The notes below the pieces were generated by a model. The model saw only the letters and a list, made by a program, of their open reading frames with translations, had not been told where the DNA came from and made no database searches. The position numbers and the translations under genes are program-made. A DNA stretch of 64,000 nucleotides from Podarcis raffonei. Lineage: Eukaryota; Chordata; Lepidosauria; Squamata; Lacertidae. The stretch's first letter is position 1, and the number at the start of each line of letters is the position of its first letter. Positions 55,201 to 63,919 of this stretch are shown here, in pieces. Location: assembly GCF_027172205.1 (NCBI RefSeq), contig NC_070613.1, positions 53,170,001-53,234,000 on the forward strand, given 5' to 3'.

Positions 55201-56193
55201 AAATTGCTGGCCAGTAGAACTGGGAAACTTAATATGAGAACTTCACTGTGAATCTGTGCATGGGACGCTGCTAGGAAGTCGGATTTGAAACACAGGTCTG
55301 GGGAAATATGAAAGTGCACATGAATCTGAATCTTCAGGTGTTTTTCTATAGTGATTTGGCTTATCTCTGATGATAAGAGAGGCCACAGACACTTTCTGAG
55401 TTGCAAATGCAAGCCATCTGATGTGATAATCTCTACAGCATGGATATCTGAAATACCAGCCCTGCTTTGTAGAAGAGATGAGCAACCTGATTTCAGGTGT
55501 TGGCTAAGGTGACTTTGTATACTCAGCTTGCTATAGCTTTGCCTGTATTCTGACTCACCAAGCTGGGAAAGTATTTTGTGCATTGGGAAGGGCCCATTGC
55601 CTTGCACTTAAGATACCTTGTTCAATCCTTGGCACCTCCAGGTAAGGCAGGGAGGATTCTCTGCCCAAAGTCCTGCAGAACTGCTGCCAGTTAGATGGAC
55701 CAAATCAGTCGTGACGTGGCTTTTTGTGCAAACTCACCTTATTTTTGCTGCATTTTACCCTGTTGCCTGTTAAATTGCACCTACTGTGTGTGCAAAGAGT
55801 TTGTAGCTGCAAGAATGAGTGAGATGCATGTATCTGTTGTGCCACAATACTGGCTGTCCTGTGGGGCTTTGCACTGAGTTAAGACTTGGGGACAAGTCAA
55901 ATGTTTAGAAAGTGTGTGGAGCACACAGGTGAGCTCTTGAGAATAGATTTTTTTAGGAGTCCTGCAAGCTTCCCCAAACAGGTATTGCTTTCTCAACACT
56001 CCTGCACATGACCCATGTTTAGGCCTGCCTCATTTAAGGTATGCAGGTGAATCTCGGACAACGCCTTTAGTAGGTCAGTGTCTATCAAAATGTGTTTGGA
56101 TAAAAAGAGAGCCTGCAGCCTTAATAATTAACCTTCTTTAATATCGTTTGTGCAGGACGTGGAACAAGGAGATCTCTCTATAAAAGAAGATAA
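47903..56193 (+). CDS. BUC: Bucky ball / Velo1 orthologue, germ-plasm and Balbiani-body organiser (5 coding exons)
   Basis: Bucky ball (zebrafish Buc, Xenopus Velo1/Xvelo) is an intrinsically disordered, self-assembling oocyte protein that builds the Balbiani body and nucleates germ plasm. Five exons splice to 764 residues with no internal stop. The Tyr/Pro-rich N-terminal prion-like BUVE region matches the family: RPFFYAQP (15-22), NPWFLGPMYNPYG (30-42), EYPGYLIPQHPMQMRVNRRP near 63-82, and the ETQTDP signature (114-119). The middle is disordered and acidic. An acidic run (560-577) follows EEYWVK (554-559). The short motif recurs as AEYWVK (683-688). The tail is basic, ending in GRGTRRSLYKRR. 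The start chosen is the ATG 8 nt after an acceptor at 47894. Poly(A) signal at 56380. Orthology rests on motif recall and was not searched. Confidence 0.88.
48731..48867. mobile_element. Palindromic hAT MITE with perfect 8-bp target duplication
   Basis: CAGATTTCCTCAACCTCG at the left and GAGGCTGAGGAAGCCTG at the right; flanked by GAACAGAC at 48723-48730 and 48868-48875. Confidence 0.9.
49108..49463 (+). mobile_element. L2 LINE 3' end
   Basis: Contains CACTGAGGTCCAGCTCCGAG, TGGAACGCCCTCCCATCAGA and GAAGCCGCCCAGAGTGGCTG, ending GGGTATAAATAATAAATAAT. Near-twin of the 3' half of 53630-54327. Confidence 0.87.
50085..51956 (+). CDS. BUC: BUC coding exon 2 (large exon, 1872 nt)
   Basis: Acceptor TTCTGTTCTTCTTAG, donor GTAAAT. 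Encodes residues 47-671: the rest of the BUVE region (GSPYFPFYSVPVQEYPGYLI), the ETQTDP signature, a long disordered middle, the acidic tract and the conserved-looking block VIWRVPKNAVPAHLLSWPVQ ... EDLFGDYSFWLQRPTSQQLE. The tyrosine-rich N-terminal character fits the amyloid-like assembly known for Xvelo. Confidence 0.92.
52153..52258. repeat. Compound (CT)n-(CATA)n microsatellite in BUC intron 2
   Basis: About 58 bp of CT then, after a short linker, about nine CATA units. Confidence 0.95.
52772..53136 (+). mobile_element. Sauria-type SINE, subfamily B, young
   Basis: Full-length; perfect duplication TAATAGCAAGAA at about 52760-52771 and 53137-53148. Diagnostic GTGTCTCCGGACAGCGCTGG. It ends 54 bp before BUC exon 3. 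Confidence 0.93.
53191..53316 (+). CDS. BUC: BUC coding exon 3
   Basis: 126 nt, phase 1-1. Acceptor TATCTTGCCCAG, donor GTACGG. Encodes (G)RLQKEGGRTASAEYWVKSG then ARPKFASLVHGDHFPVIRSRER. Assigned to BUC because its phase fits, it is open, and its EYWVK echoes exon 2. Confidence 0.85.
53630..54327 (+). mobile_element. L2 LINE, 3' part with RT C-terminus
   Basis: Frames read GVILDSQLSMKAQVNSVSRA, LDYCNALYVGLPLKVTQKLQ, LHWLPVRFRAQFKVLVL and VVAPALWNALPSDVKENNNY. Shares with 49108-49463 a deletion that brings KVLVL close to TLRS. Ends GGGGTATACATTATTATTAT. Carries a stop and a frame change. Confidence 0.9.
54385..54665 (-). mobile_element. CR1 LINE 3' region
   Basis: GTAGAGTTGGAAGGGACCCC ... 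TCTAGTCCAGCCCGC ... AACCTCTGCTTAAAAACCTC ... AGTTCTTCCTGATGTTTAGT, the amniote CR1 3' part in reverse. Confidence 0.8.
55005..55124 (+). CDS. BUC: BUC coding exon 4 (basic tail)
   Basis: 120 nt, phase 1-1. Acceptor CCCTTTTTCTTCAG, donor GTAGGT. Encodes (G)DLLLGMPKRKARKPPHKRR then DTRHDIEVEEWEKPKATQHK; strongly basic, and able to serve in RNA binding or nuclear localisation (inference). Confidence 0.85.
55580..55712 (+). mobile_element. tRNA-derived SINE fragment
   Basis: GGGCCCATTGCCTTGCACTT ... GGCACCTCCAGGTAAGGCAG ... ACTGCTGCCAGTTAGATGGA; same family as 15488-15690, 3'-truncated. Confidence 0.5.
56156..56193 (+). CDS. BUC: BUC terminal coding exon 5
   Basis: Acceptor ATATCGTTTGTGCAG. Encodes (G)RGTRRSLYKRR and stop TAA. 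RG-type arginines at the C-terminus recall the Tudor-binding arginines reported for zebrafish Buc, though only one RG unit is seen here. Confidence 0.85.
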
Positions 56194-56379
56194 TCGTAAC
56201 TGAAGTGTAAACCCCAGATATCATTCGGATGAGTCCTATTTAACGGTTGCAAGTGGCTCGGCATGATTAAAGTTGCACTGTAAAGGTTTCTGAGCACACG
56301 TCTGACAAAATGTATAAAAAAATGAACACCAAAACAAAGGCACTTGGTTTTGTAAATAACACAACTGATATTGAACCAA

Positions 56380-56385
56380 AATAAA
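56380..56385 (+). terminator. BUC poly(A) signal AATAAA
   Basis: AATAAA 187 nt after the BUC stop, giving a short 3' UTR of about 210 nt (56194 to ~56405). Confidence 0.65.
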
Positions 56386-56405
56386 AGTTTAAAATTGCAC
56401 TAATG

Positions 56406-58246
56406 GGATGTCTTCGGAATATTAATTGTAGCGCCTCAAACATTTACTTGAAATGGCAAACTTTGAAGCAAGTAAGTTTTCTGTTTGGAAACTGCAACTT
56501 AGTTTGAGAAACTTTCATTTAGGGTTGAATGAAGTTCCATTTTCAGAAGAACTCTGTTGGATGTTATTCACTCGCTCAAGCATTGTGAAATCCAGGGACA
56601 GCAAGAGTTGTTTCAATTTTTGTGGCCCAAAAGCTCCTGTTGCCCTTTCATTGTTACCTGGTTTTCATTGGCACTTATCTTCAAGTCAATACAAGTGAAT
56701 GAGTTTTTTATTTGAGAAATCAGCTGCAACAATATTAACGTTTCTACCCTTATAAGGTTTCTCTTCTTCTTCTTCTTCTTTAACAAAAGAGAACCTGAAT
56801 TTATGGTCTAGTGGTGCTATGGTCTAGTGGTTATATTCTGGTTATTACCACTTCACAAACATTTTCTGATATCCCAAAAGAATACATCTTGCTAACTTAT
56901 TTTACAGACAATGTTTAGCTTCTCAAGCAATCTTTCTAGCAGTCAACCTGTTTGCTGCTTATTATTTTAAAAGCATAGTAGCAAGATTATTTTTAACGCT
57001 TAAGGGTTCAGTTCCATAGGGCAGCAGAACTCTTTTATGTACTCTGCATAATGATATTTGCAGGAAAAAGCGCAACTGAAATTTAAGTCTAGATTTCAAT
57101 TGTAGTAATGCCAATCCTGTTATATGCTTTTGGTATGATGCACACCTCTTTAAAATTACTGCTTGCAAGATGGCATCATGTGCAAAATTTGCATCATTTT
57201 GCCCTGCGAACAGAAAAGGCTTGTTGTGGCTCCCTATGTTACATCATATGCACGACGCTTTCAAGTATGGAATTATCAGACAAAACAAAACTGTGCCATA
57301 ATTCACATGGGACAGAGAGCTTTAAATCTGGTTCTCTACAGCTTGTGATCCTGCAAGCTGAATGCAGACCACTAACCCTGTTCCACTACTTGACGGCCCC
57401 TTCTGCTGCAGTTCCAAGCAGGCGGCCCAAACAGATTTGAAGAGCCCCTCGTGGCCTGTTATAAAAGGCTGCTGGATTGCATTTGGCTGAGTGGGTCACC
57501 TATTTTACAGGCTGGCATTAAAGCAAAAATGTTTACACTGAAGTCCAACTGCAGCCATGAAGACATTTCCTCCCAATGTTAGAAAGCTAACCAGTTTTCC
57601 ACAATACTGTGATCTGTGTTTAATCACACTGTTCTGTACAATAATAAAAAGTCGACTACTGTACAGGCAATTGGAGTGAAGGTCACACCAAGTTCCTTTG
57701 TAGTTCTCTCGATTTTTCCCAGAGGCATTCCTTGTTAGTCTTCCTTCAACAAAGCCCAGGTATTGGCTGTGCAGGACCACAGAGGCCTTGTTTTCATGCC
57801 ACTAAAGGAATCCCTTTCTCCATATTCTCCAAGAAATACCACGGGGCGCTTCTCTACGCCTTGGGAGCTATGTGCCTAGCTTCTCCACTGGCAGCTTCCC
57901 CCTGCCTGAAAATTCTAATTTAATTTTTGACCTCTCAGGAGGCTAAAAAGAAATTGGGGGGGGGGGCAGCAGGGCCCAAGAACTGCCAAAAAGGAAAGTT
58001 GCAAAGGATGGAGAGAAAAACACTTAAGACACCAGAGGCTCTGTATCTCAGGCGCAACCCTCTGTGCTCAAAGTACCAAACTCTGTCAAACCCGAACAAG
58101 GAGAAAAATGCAATGTGGAGGGACAGTGGGGGAGACCTGATAGGACGACTCACAAAATGACACCAAGGAGCACCTAAAACACGCCCTTTGCAGAGAATTG
58201 TTCTCCGAATGCTTCGCAAGGTATTGCAAGCTTGCCATAAGTCTCC
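56406..58246. other. BUC-RP9 convergent interval
   Basis: 1.8 kb between the BUC poly(A) site and the RP9 stop; should contain the RP9 3' UTR. Short open frames here look random. Confidence 0.6.
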
Positions 58247-58439
58247 TCAATGCACTTTGGACCTCTTGCTTGGTTTAGAAGACTTGTGCTTTCTCTTCTT
58301 CTTCTTCTTTTCTTTCCTCTTCCTCTTTCTCTTGTGTTTTCCTTTATATCCTGAAGAGCTGGAGCTGCTGCTGCTGCTGCTACTACTGCCTTCTTCATCC
58401 GAAGTGGAATCCTCTAGCAGCTGCTTCAACTGTTGTATC
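58247..58439 (-). CDS. RP9: RP9 exon 6 (serine tract, basic tail, stop)
   Basis: Acceptor GTACATTTAG. Encodes (R)IQQLKQLLEDSTSDEEG, a run of 12 serines (mostly AGC codons), then a Lys/Arg-rich tail to TGA at 58249-58247. The 3' UTR runs toward BUC; I could not fix its poly(A) signal. Confidence 0.94.
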
Positions 58440-61400
58440 CTAAATGTACAAATGGCCAATGAACACAAGATCAAATTCCCCCTTTTGCCTGGCAGGGCAA
58501 ACCACCTGTAGATTTGTTTTTTAGGTGGGTGGTAGTCTTAAATGGAAATGGAAATTATGACAGGAAAAGTGGAGGTCTCTACCCTTGAAAGCAACACTGA
58601 ACTTTTCAAACCATTGCCATTAGATGAGCTACTGAAATGTAGTGGCAGACACTGAATCGAGTTCCCCTGGGTTAAAAAAATATGCATAACTGGTAATCTC
58701 AGCCTCACTCGCACACATGCCCTGGCCTGAGCGTAAGACTGATTTTTTTGAAAATTGATTATTATTAGGGGAAGGGGTGTAACTCACTGGTAAAGCATTT
58801 GCTTTGCAGAAGGTTCAGTCCCTGAGGTCTCAGGTAGGCCTGGGAATGTCTCCTTTTCTGAAACCCTGGAGAGCCTCTGCAAATCAGTGCAGACAATACA
58901 GTGCTGGAAGCACCCAATGGTCTGATGCAGCAAAGACAGTTTCCTATGTTCCTATAACACAGGGGTAGGCAGCCTAAGGCCTGGGGGCCGGATCCAGCCC
59001 AATTGCCTTCTAAATCCGGCCCAAGGACGGTCCGGGAACCAGCATGTTTTTACATGAGTAGAATGTGTGCTTTTATTTAAAAGGTATCTCTGGGTTATTT
59101 GTGGGGCATAGGAATTCGTTCATTTATTTCCCCCCCAAAATATAGTCTGGCCCACCACATGGTCTGAGGGACGGTGGACCGCACCCCTGCTGAAAAAGGT
59201 TACTGACCCCTGCTATAGCAAATGGATGCATGGAGCTATTGGATGCATGGAGCCAGATTAAAACAGGAATGAGTCTTACCGCATTTCCTTCTCATGGCGT
59301 TTATTTTCCCTTATAATATCATACATGGGGTCTTCGTGTGCCTTTAAAGAAAAAGGGGAAGGGAAGCTCAGTGCCCAACAGAATAACCTGCAACTCGTTT
59401 GTTTTTAAATAATTGCTGTGTTTCCGAAGGATTCAAGCAAAGACCTCGCCAGCCTATGTCCTCATGCAGAATCACTGGTGATTGTTTTATCCATCTTAAC
59501 TGCTCTTCTTTAATTTAGAGTCAGAACCAGGGGGTATTGGTATCTAAAATAAGCCGTCTCTTATAAGTTCCCCTTCTCAACTGTTTTTTCTTACAGCTGG
59601 GTTTCTTTACTGTTTCATTACCAAGCTGGGGATAAAAACCTTAACAGCACTAGTAGGGAACATTTGATGGGGGAATTCCTACCTCTACCTAACAGCACAG
59701 TGCAGAAGATACGAAGTTCCTTAGTTAAAATAAAGAATTCAGACACTCTTAACGTAGCAGAATTTCCCAAAACACCATTAATAAACTAATGCCGCAATGT
59801 TTTACTTACTACTCTGAATTGTTCTAGCTTCTGGTTGCCTTTAATAAAGAATGGGCATTCTTTGTCTCCCGTTCTGTGTCCATAACGTTTACATCTCCAG
59901 CCTTGAGGGAGAAATAAGAAATATTAACATAGTGCTGTGCACCAAAAAAGTAAATATTTAGTACCTTTAAAACCCAGTATCTAAAAATGATTGGCTTTTC
60001 TTTACAAAACAAAGCACTGAACATTAGTTGCTTGCCCTCACATGACCAGATTTCTCCCTGTCCTTGTCTTGCAGAGGAAAGGCAGTTGTGGCATGAGAGC
60101 ACATATAGAGCAAGACTGACATGCCCCCCCACTCTGTTTTAAGCAGACACTGAAAAAGATTACAGGTATTTCCCCCCCCCTTACCCAGGGGTTACATTTC
60201 GGGACACGGGGCACATAAGCAGAGCCGTAGCTAGGTGATCTTGCGCCCCTGGCAGAACCGTCCAGATTGTGCCCCCTAGCCATGGACAAATTAGCTGCTC
60301 TTTCTGCCTCTCCTCCAAACCCCCCCCCCACTCCACCCAATCAATTCACCCTCTATTTAAAACCTTTTCTTATGAGACAACAATCAATATTTTTATTTAT
60401 TGACTATTTCTGGACATGGGACGCGGGTGGCGCTGTGGGTTAACCACAGAGCCTAGGGCTTGCCGATCAGAAGGTTGGCGGTTCGAATCCCCGCGATGGG
60501 GTGAGCTCCCGTTACTTGGTCCCTGCTCCTGCCAACCTAGCAGTTCGAAAGCATGTCTAGTACAAGTAGATACGAAAGCACGTCTAGTGCAAGTAGATGA
60601 ATAGGTACCTCTCTGGCGGGAAGGTAAACGGCATTTCCGTGCGCTGCTCTGGTTCGCCAGAAGCAGCTTAGTCATGCTGGCCACATGACCCGGAAGTTGT
60701 ACGCCAGCTCCCTCGGCCAATAAAACGAATGAGCGCTGCAACCCCAGAGTCGGCCACGACTGGACCTAATGGTCAGGGGTCCCTTTACCTTTACTATTTA
60801 TGGACATATTTTAGCCAGTTTTGTGCCCCCCCTCGCCTGAGCCCCTGGCGGGAGGGCACCTCACCGCCCCCTAGCTACGGCCCTGCACATAAGTGAAATT
60901 GCATAAATTGGGGTGCACCCTCTAAACGCCCTCTCTGCCACTCTCTCCAATCCAGACCAAAAAATACTGTATCCAAAAATACCCACCACTATAACTGCAG
61001 CTCTAGGACTTTAAAAATGGCCGATGCTGGTGTGCTACCGCAAACACCAGCTGTTAGATGGGGTGGCTCAGCAGCCTAAACAAAACCCCGGTGAACCTTT
61101 GGTCTCTCTGGGGCTTCCTTTGCCCTCACAGATGTGGTCTTTTGGTCAGTTTGAAGCGGACAACTCGGCACAAATGGCGCAAGGCGATCATGCAGGTAAA
61201 CTGGTCCTTAGCTGTACAAGGCTTTATATACCAACAGTATCACTTCCAACGTGTCCAAGTACTGGATCAGCAACCCGCATAGATCTGCTGAGTAGAGGTG
61301 CTACAAGCTATCAGCAACCGTGCTGCAGCATTCTGCATTGACTGTGGTAAGCCCCACATAGATGGCTCAGGACCACAATACCTCAAGGACCGCCCCTTCC

Positions 61401-61783
61401 CATATGAACCTACCCGGACCCTGAGATCATCTTCTGAGGCCCTTCTATGTGTGCCTCCTCAGCAAGAGTTCAGAAGGGTGGCAACACAAGAACGGGGCCT
61501 TCTCTGCAGTGGCTCCCCGTCTGTGGAATGCTCTCCCCAGGGAAGTTTGCCTGGCACCTTCACTATACACCTTTAGGTGCCAGGCAAAAACGTTCCTTTT
61601 CAACTAGGCCTTTGCCTGACTTGATCTACATCCTATACCCTTTTTTAAAATTGCTGGCTCTTAAAAAAAAATAAACGCTGGCTCTTTTGGGGTTTTTTTA
61701 TTGGGTTGTTGGTTTTGTTTTGATTTTATGTATTTTATGTGAACCGCCCTGAGACCTTCAGGTATAGGGCAGTATAGAAATTA

Positions 61784-61828
<45 letters not shown>

Positions 61829-63919
61829 TACAGTGGTACCTCGGGTTACATACACTTCAGGTTACATATGCTTCAGGTTACAGACTCCCCTAACCCAGAA
61901 ATAGTACCTCGGGTTAAGAACTTTGCTTCAGGATGAGAACAGAAATTGTGCTCCAGTGGTGCAGCGGCAGGAGGCCCCATTAGCTAAAGTGGTGATTCAG
62001 CTTAAGAACAGTTTCAGGTTAAGAATGGACCTCCGGAACGAATTAAGTACTTAACCCGAAGTACCACTGTATTATTATTACTAGAGTACATTGCAGAAAT
62101 CCAGTCTCAAAATCACCAGTGCCTGAACTGCTGTGGCCAAGCTTTCCTGGTCCAGGAAAGATCAAAGCTGCCGTACCAAACACAGCCAGAAGTGCAATAT
62201 GAAAAATGACAGCAAGATAAGAGACGCCATTGCCTCTTCTGCCAAGATTTTGCTAAACCCTTCTAGGACTTCCTTGTCTGCATATCAGTTGACTCCTGCC
62301 ACTGCATCCTCATTGCTTCTCTCCAACCTGTCAAGTCCAGCTCGTCATCAACTTGGTCGTCTACAGATATTTTGAACTACAATTCTCATCAGCCCCAGCC
62401 AGCAAAGCCATTCATTCTTCGTTCCCCCTTCCCCAAAAGCTGCACAGAAATCTACTTCCCTCACTCACATTGCATAACTTTGACCTCCTTCCCCAATGGC
62501 ATCCAAAGCCCTTTTGTTGGGGCGTGGGCAAGGAATTCTCGGGCATTTTCATTGCCAGGTACGTCAGGAATGCAGTCCTCCGGTTTAGTCTCATCTTCCT
62601 GTACACACAAGAAGCAAATCAAATGAAATGAAGCCGCGAAAACAAAATGGGACGAACTGGTCTAACCTCCACCCCTGTGAGGTGGGACGGGCTGCAAGAC
62701 ACTCTTACTTTCTTCCAGCAAATCTGCTACCACCTCCAACTTTTTAGCCCACAACCAATTCAGACTTATGGTTTGCACTTCTGGAGAAAGGCAGACCTTT
62801 TAACAGGGCTTCCTTCTGTAGCCTTATTGGACTTTACCAATTGGTAGGGTGAGTGTTGCTCCCAGACGCGAGGAAGGAAGTCAAATGACACCGAGGGTTG
62901 GTTCAGAGAAAGAGTTTATTCTGCTCTCCAGATAGCAGAAGGCACTTGCGTGGTCAGCTCACAGCAAGTCCAAAGAAATGAGAAATTTCATGCAGTATAT
63001 ATATCCTCCAGGCACCCTCTCCCCCCTTCCCAGGAATCCAGCCACGTCAGCCTATACACGCAGGCTGACATCACAGATGTTCCCGCTCCGGTACTTTTAA
63101 CCATAAAAGGGTGTTCCTCTTCCTGCACTCTTGACCATATAAGGGTATTCCTGTTCCGGCACTCTTATCTTGGGGTAAGAAGGTCACCAACTCTCCTGGC
63201 GCTGTTCCCAGACTTGGTCTGTGCGTCAGAGTGTGGTCAGGATGTAAGATAAGACCCAGATATGCCATCCCTGCTCCACTGGAACAGTCAAGGCCATACA
63301 TTGCTGTCATGGACTGATAAAGGAGAGCGCTTTGTTTATACAGCTGGGTTCCTGTTATGCATTTGCTCAACAGCTCAAGTCAATGCATTTTAGAAATGCT
63401 CCCTTGGAGAAGGAAAAATGCGGATTTTGGGGCCCGTTCCAGACTGACTACACAGTCAGGTTTTTAGATTTGGGAAACCCATTCCTTCACTTCAAATTCT
63501 GCAGAACCAGGCCAGTGTGTGCACCAAGACATCTAGGCAGGCTGAGTAAAGCATTTGGCTTCCAATTCCGATCTGTTAACTACATGGCTGCCACAAACAA
63601 ACTCACCTCAGGGTACATGAGATTGCAATAGGGAGCTTTGGGGTCATCTAATTCAACCCCCCGTTTTAGCTATACCACAGATAAGTATAGTTTTACTCTA
63701 GTTTCATTTAGCTTTTAAAGTCTTGTGCTGTATTTTTACATATTGTGTGTGTGTCCCTCAGTTATATTTTGTGTAAAACACTTCAAGGTTTCTTTTTGTA
63801 TAAAGTGGTAGAGAAACTCCATCTTTATTCCTGGTTTACTGTATTTTCATTTTTTTTAAAGAACAGTTTTACAAGCTACCCAACCTACCTTAATAAACCC
63901 TGGAGGAAGTTTCTCATAG
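58247..63919 (-). CDS. RP9: RP9 (PIM1-associated protein PAP-1), coding exons 2-6, N-terminus outside window
   Basis: RP9/PAP-1 is a nuclear, splicing-associated substrate of PIM1 kinase; human mutations are linked to dominant retinitis pigmentosa 9. Five minus-strand exons join in phase to about 168 residues ending at TGA. They match human RP9 from YEKPPPGLIK onward (from memory): YEKLPPGFIK, EDETKPEDCIPDVPGNENAR, the zinc knuckle CWRCKRYGHRTGDKEC with CX2CX4HX6C spacing, AHEDPMYDIIRENKRHEKEM, then QQLKQLLEDSTSDEEG, a serine tract and a Lys/Arg-rich tail ending SKRSKVH. Exon 1 lies beyond 64000. Convergent with BUC. All splice sites are GT-AG. Confidence 0.95.
58768..58951 (+). mobile_element. 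tRNA-derived SINE
   Basis: GGTGTAACTCACTGGTAAAG head, GCAGAAGGTTCAGTCCC box-B region, end AGTTTCCTATGTTCC. Confidence 0.7.
58960..59212. mobile_element. hAT-type MITE (GGGTAGGCAGCC family)
   Basis: CAGGGGTAGGCAGCC at the left and TTACTGACCCCTG at the right; flanked by CTATAACA / CTATAGCA (7 of 8). Same family as 12557-12823. Confidence 0.85.
59280..59341 (-). CDS. RP9: RP9 exon 5
   Basis: 62 nt. Acceptor TTCTTTAAAG, donor GTAAGA. Encodes AHEDPMYDIIRENKRHEKEM plus CG of an Arg codon. Confidence 0.94.
59810..59901 (-). CDS. RP9: RP9 exon 4 (zinc knuckle)
   Basis: 92 nt. Acceptor TTCTCCCTCAAG, donor GTAAGT. Encodes (C)WRCKRYGHRTGDKECPFF then IKGNQKLEQFRV. Confidence 0.95.
60220..60885. mobile_element. 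hAT MITE with perfect 8-bp duplication, carrying a nested SINE
   Basis: Terminal repeats CAGAGCCGTAGCTAGG / CCTAGCTACGGCCCTG; flanks CACATAAG at 60212-60219 and 60886-60893. The SINE at 60418-60793 is inserted inside. Confidence 0.9.
60418..60793 (+). mobile_element. Sauria-type SINE with internal duplication, nested in hAT MITE
   Basis: Starts GGGACGCGGGTGGCGCTGTG; flanking CTATTTCTGGACAT / CTATTTATGGACAT. The unit CGAAAGCAYGTCTAGTRCAA is tandemly duplicated near 60545-60597. Confidence 0.92.
61360..61829 (+). mobile_element. L2-like LINE 3' end with (TAA)n tail
   Basis: Carries TGGAATGCTCTCCCCAGGGA, AGGTGCCAGGCAAAAACGTT and GTGAACCGCCCTGAGACCTT, then (TAA)n at 61786-61829. Confidence 0.8.
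61831..62069 (+). mobile_element. TA-flanked Tc1/mariner-like MITE, family 1
   Basis: CAGTGGTACCTCGGGTTACA ... CCCGAAGTACCACTG inserted directly at the end of an L2 (TAA)n tail; TA on both sides. Confidence 0.88.
62469..62598 (-). CDS. RP9: RP9 exon 3
   Basis: 130 nt. Acceptor CTTGTGTGTACAG, donor GTGAGT. Encodes EDETKPEDCIPDVPGNENAR then EFLAHAPTKGLWMPLGKEVKVMQ plus one base of Cys. Confidence 0.95.
62848..63345 (-). mobile_element. Solo LTR-like fossil of an endogenous retrovirus
   Basis: Read on the minus strand, an LTR-like block of about 0.5 kb: a U3-like part with tandemly repeated GGAAC-type units, a TATA-like run, an AATAAA poly(A) signal near the end, and TG/CA-type borders. No internal viral genes adjoin it, so it looks like a solo LTR. 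It lies in RP9 intron 2, in the same orientation as RP9. Family and exact ends are uncertain; age is probably moderate. Confidence 0.6.
63889..63919 (-). CDS. RP9: RP9 exon 2 (31 nt)
   Basis: Acceptor TTTTTCAG, donor GTAGGT. Encodes the last base of a Phe codon plus YEKLPPGFIK. A very small exon, recognised by product and splice signals. Confidence 0.9.

Noticed and set aside
61024-61341. 105-residue open frame near 61 kb
   Set aside because: No recognised domain; adjoins L2-like sequence and lacks splice context.
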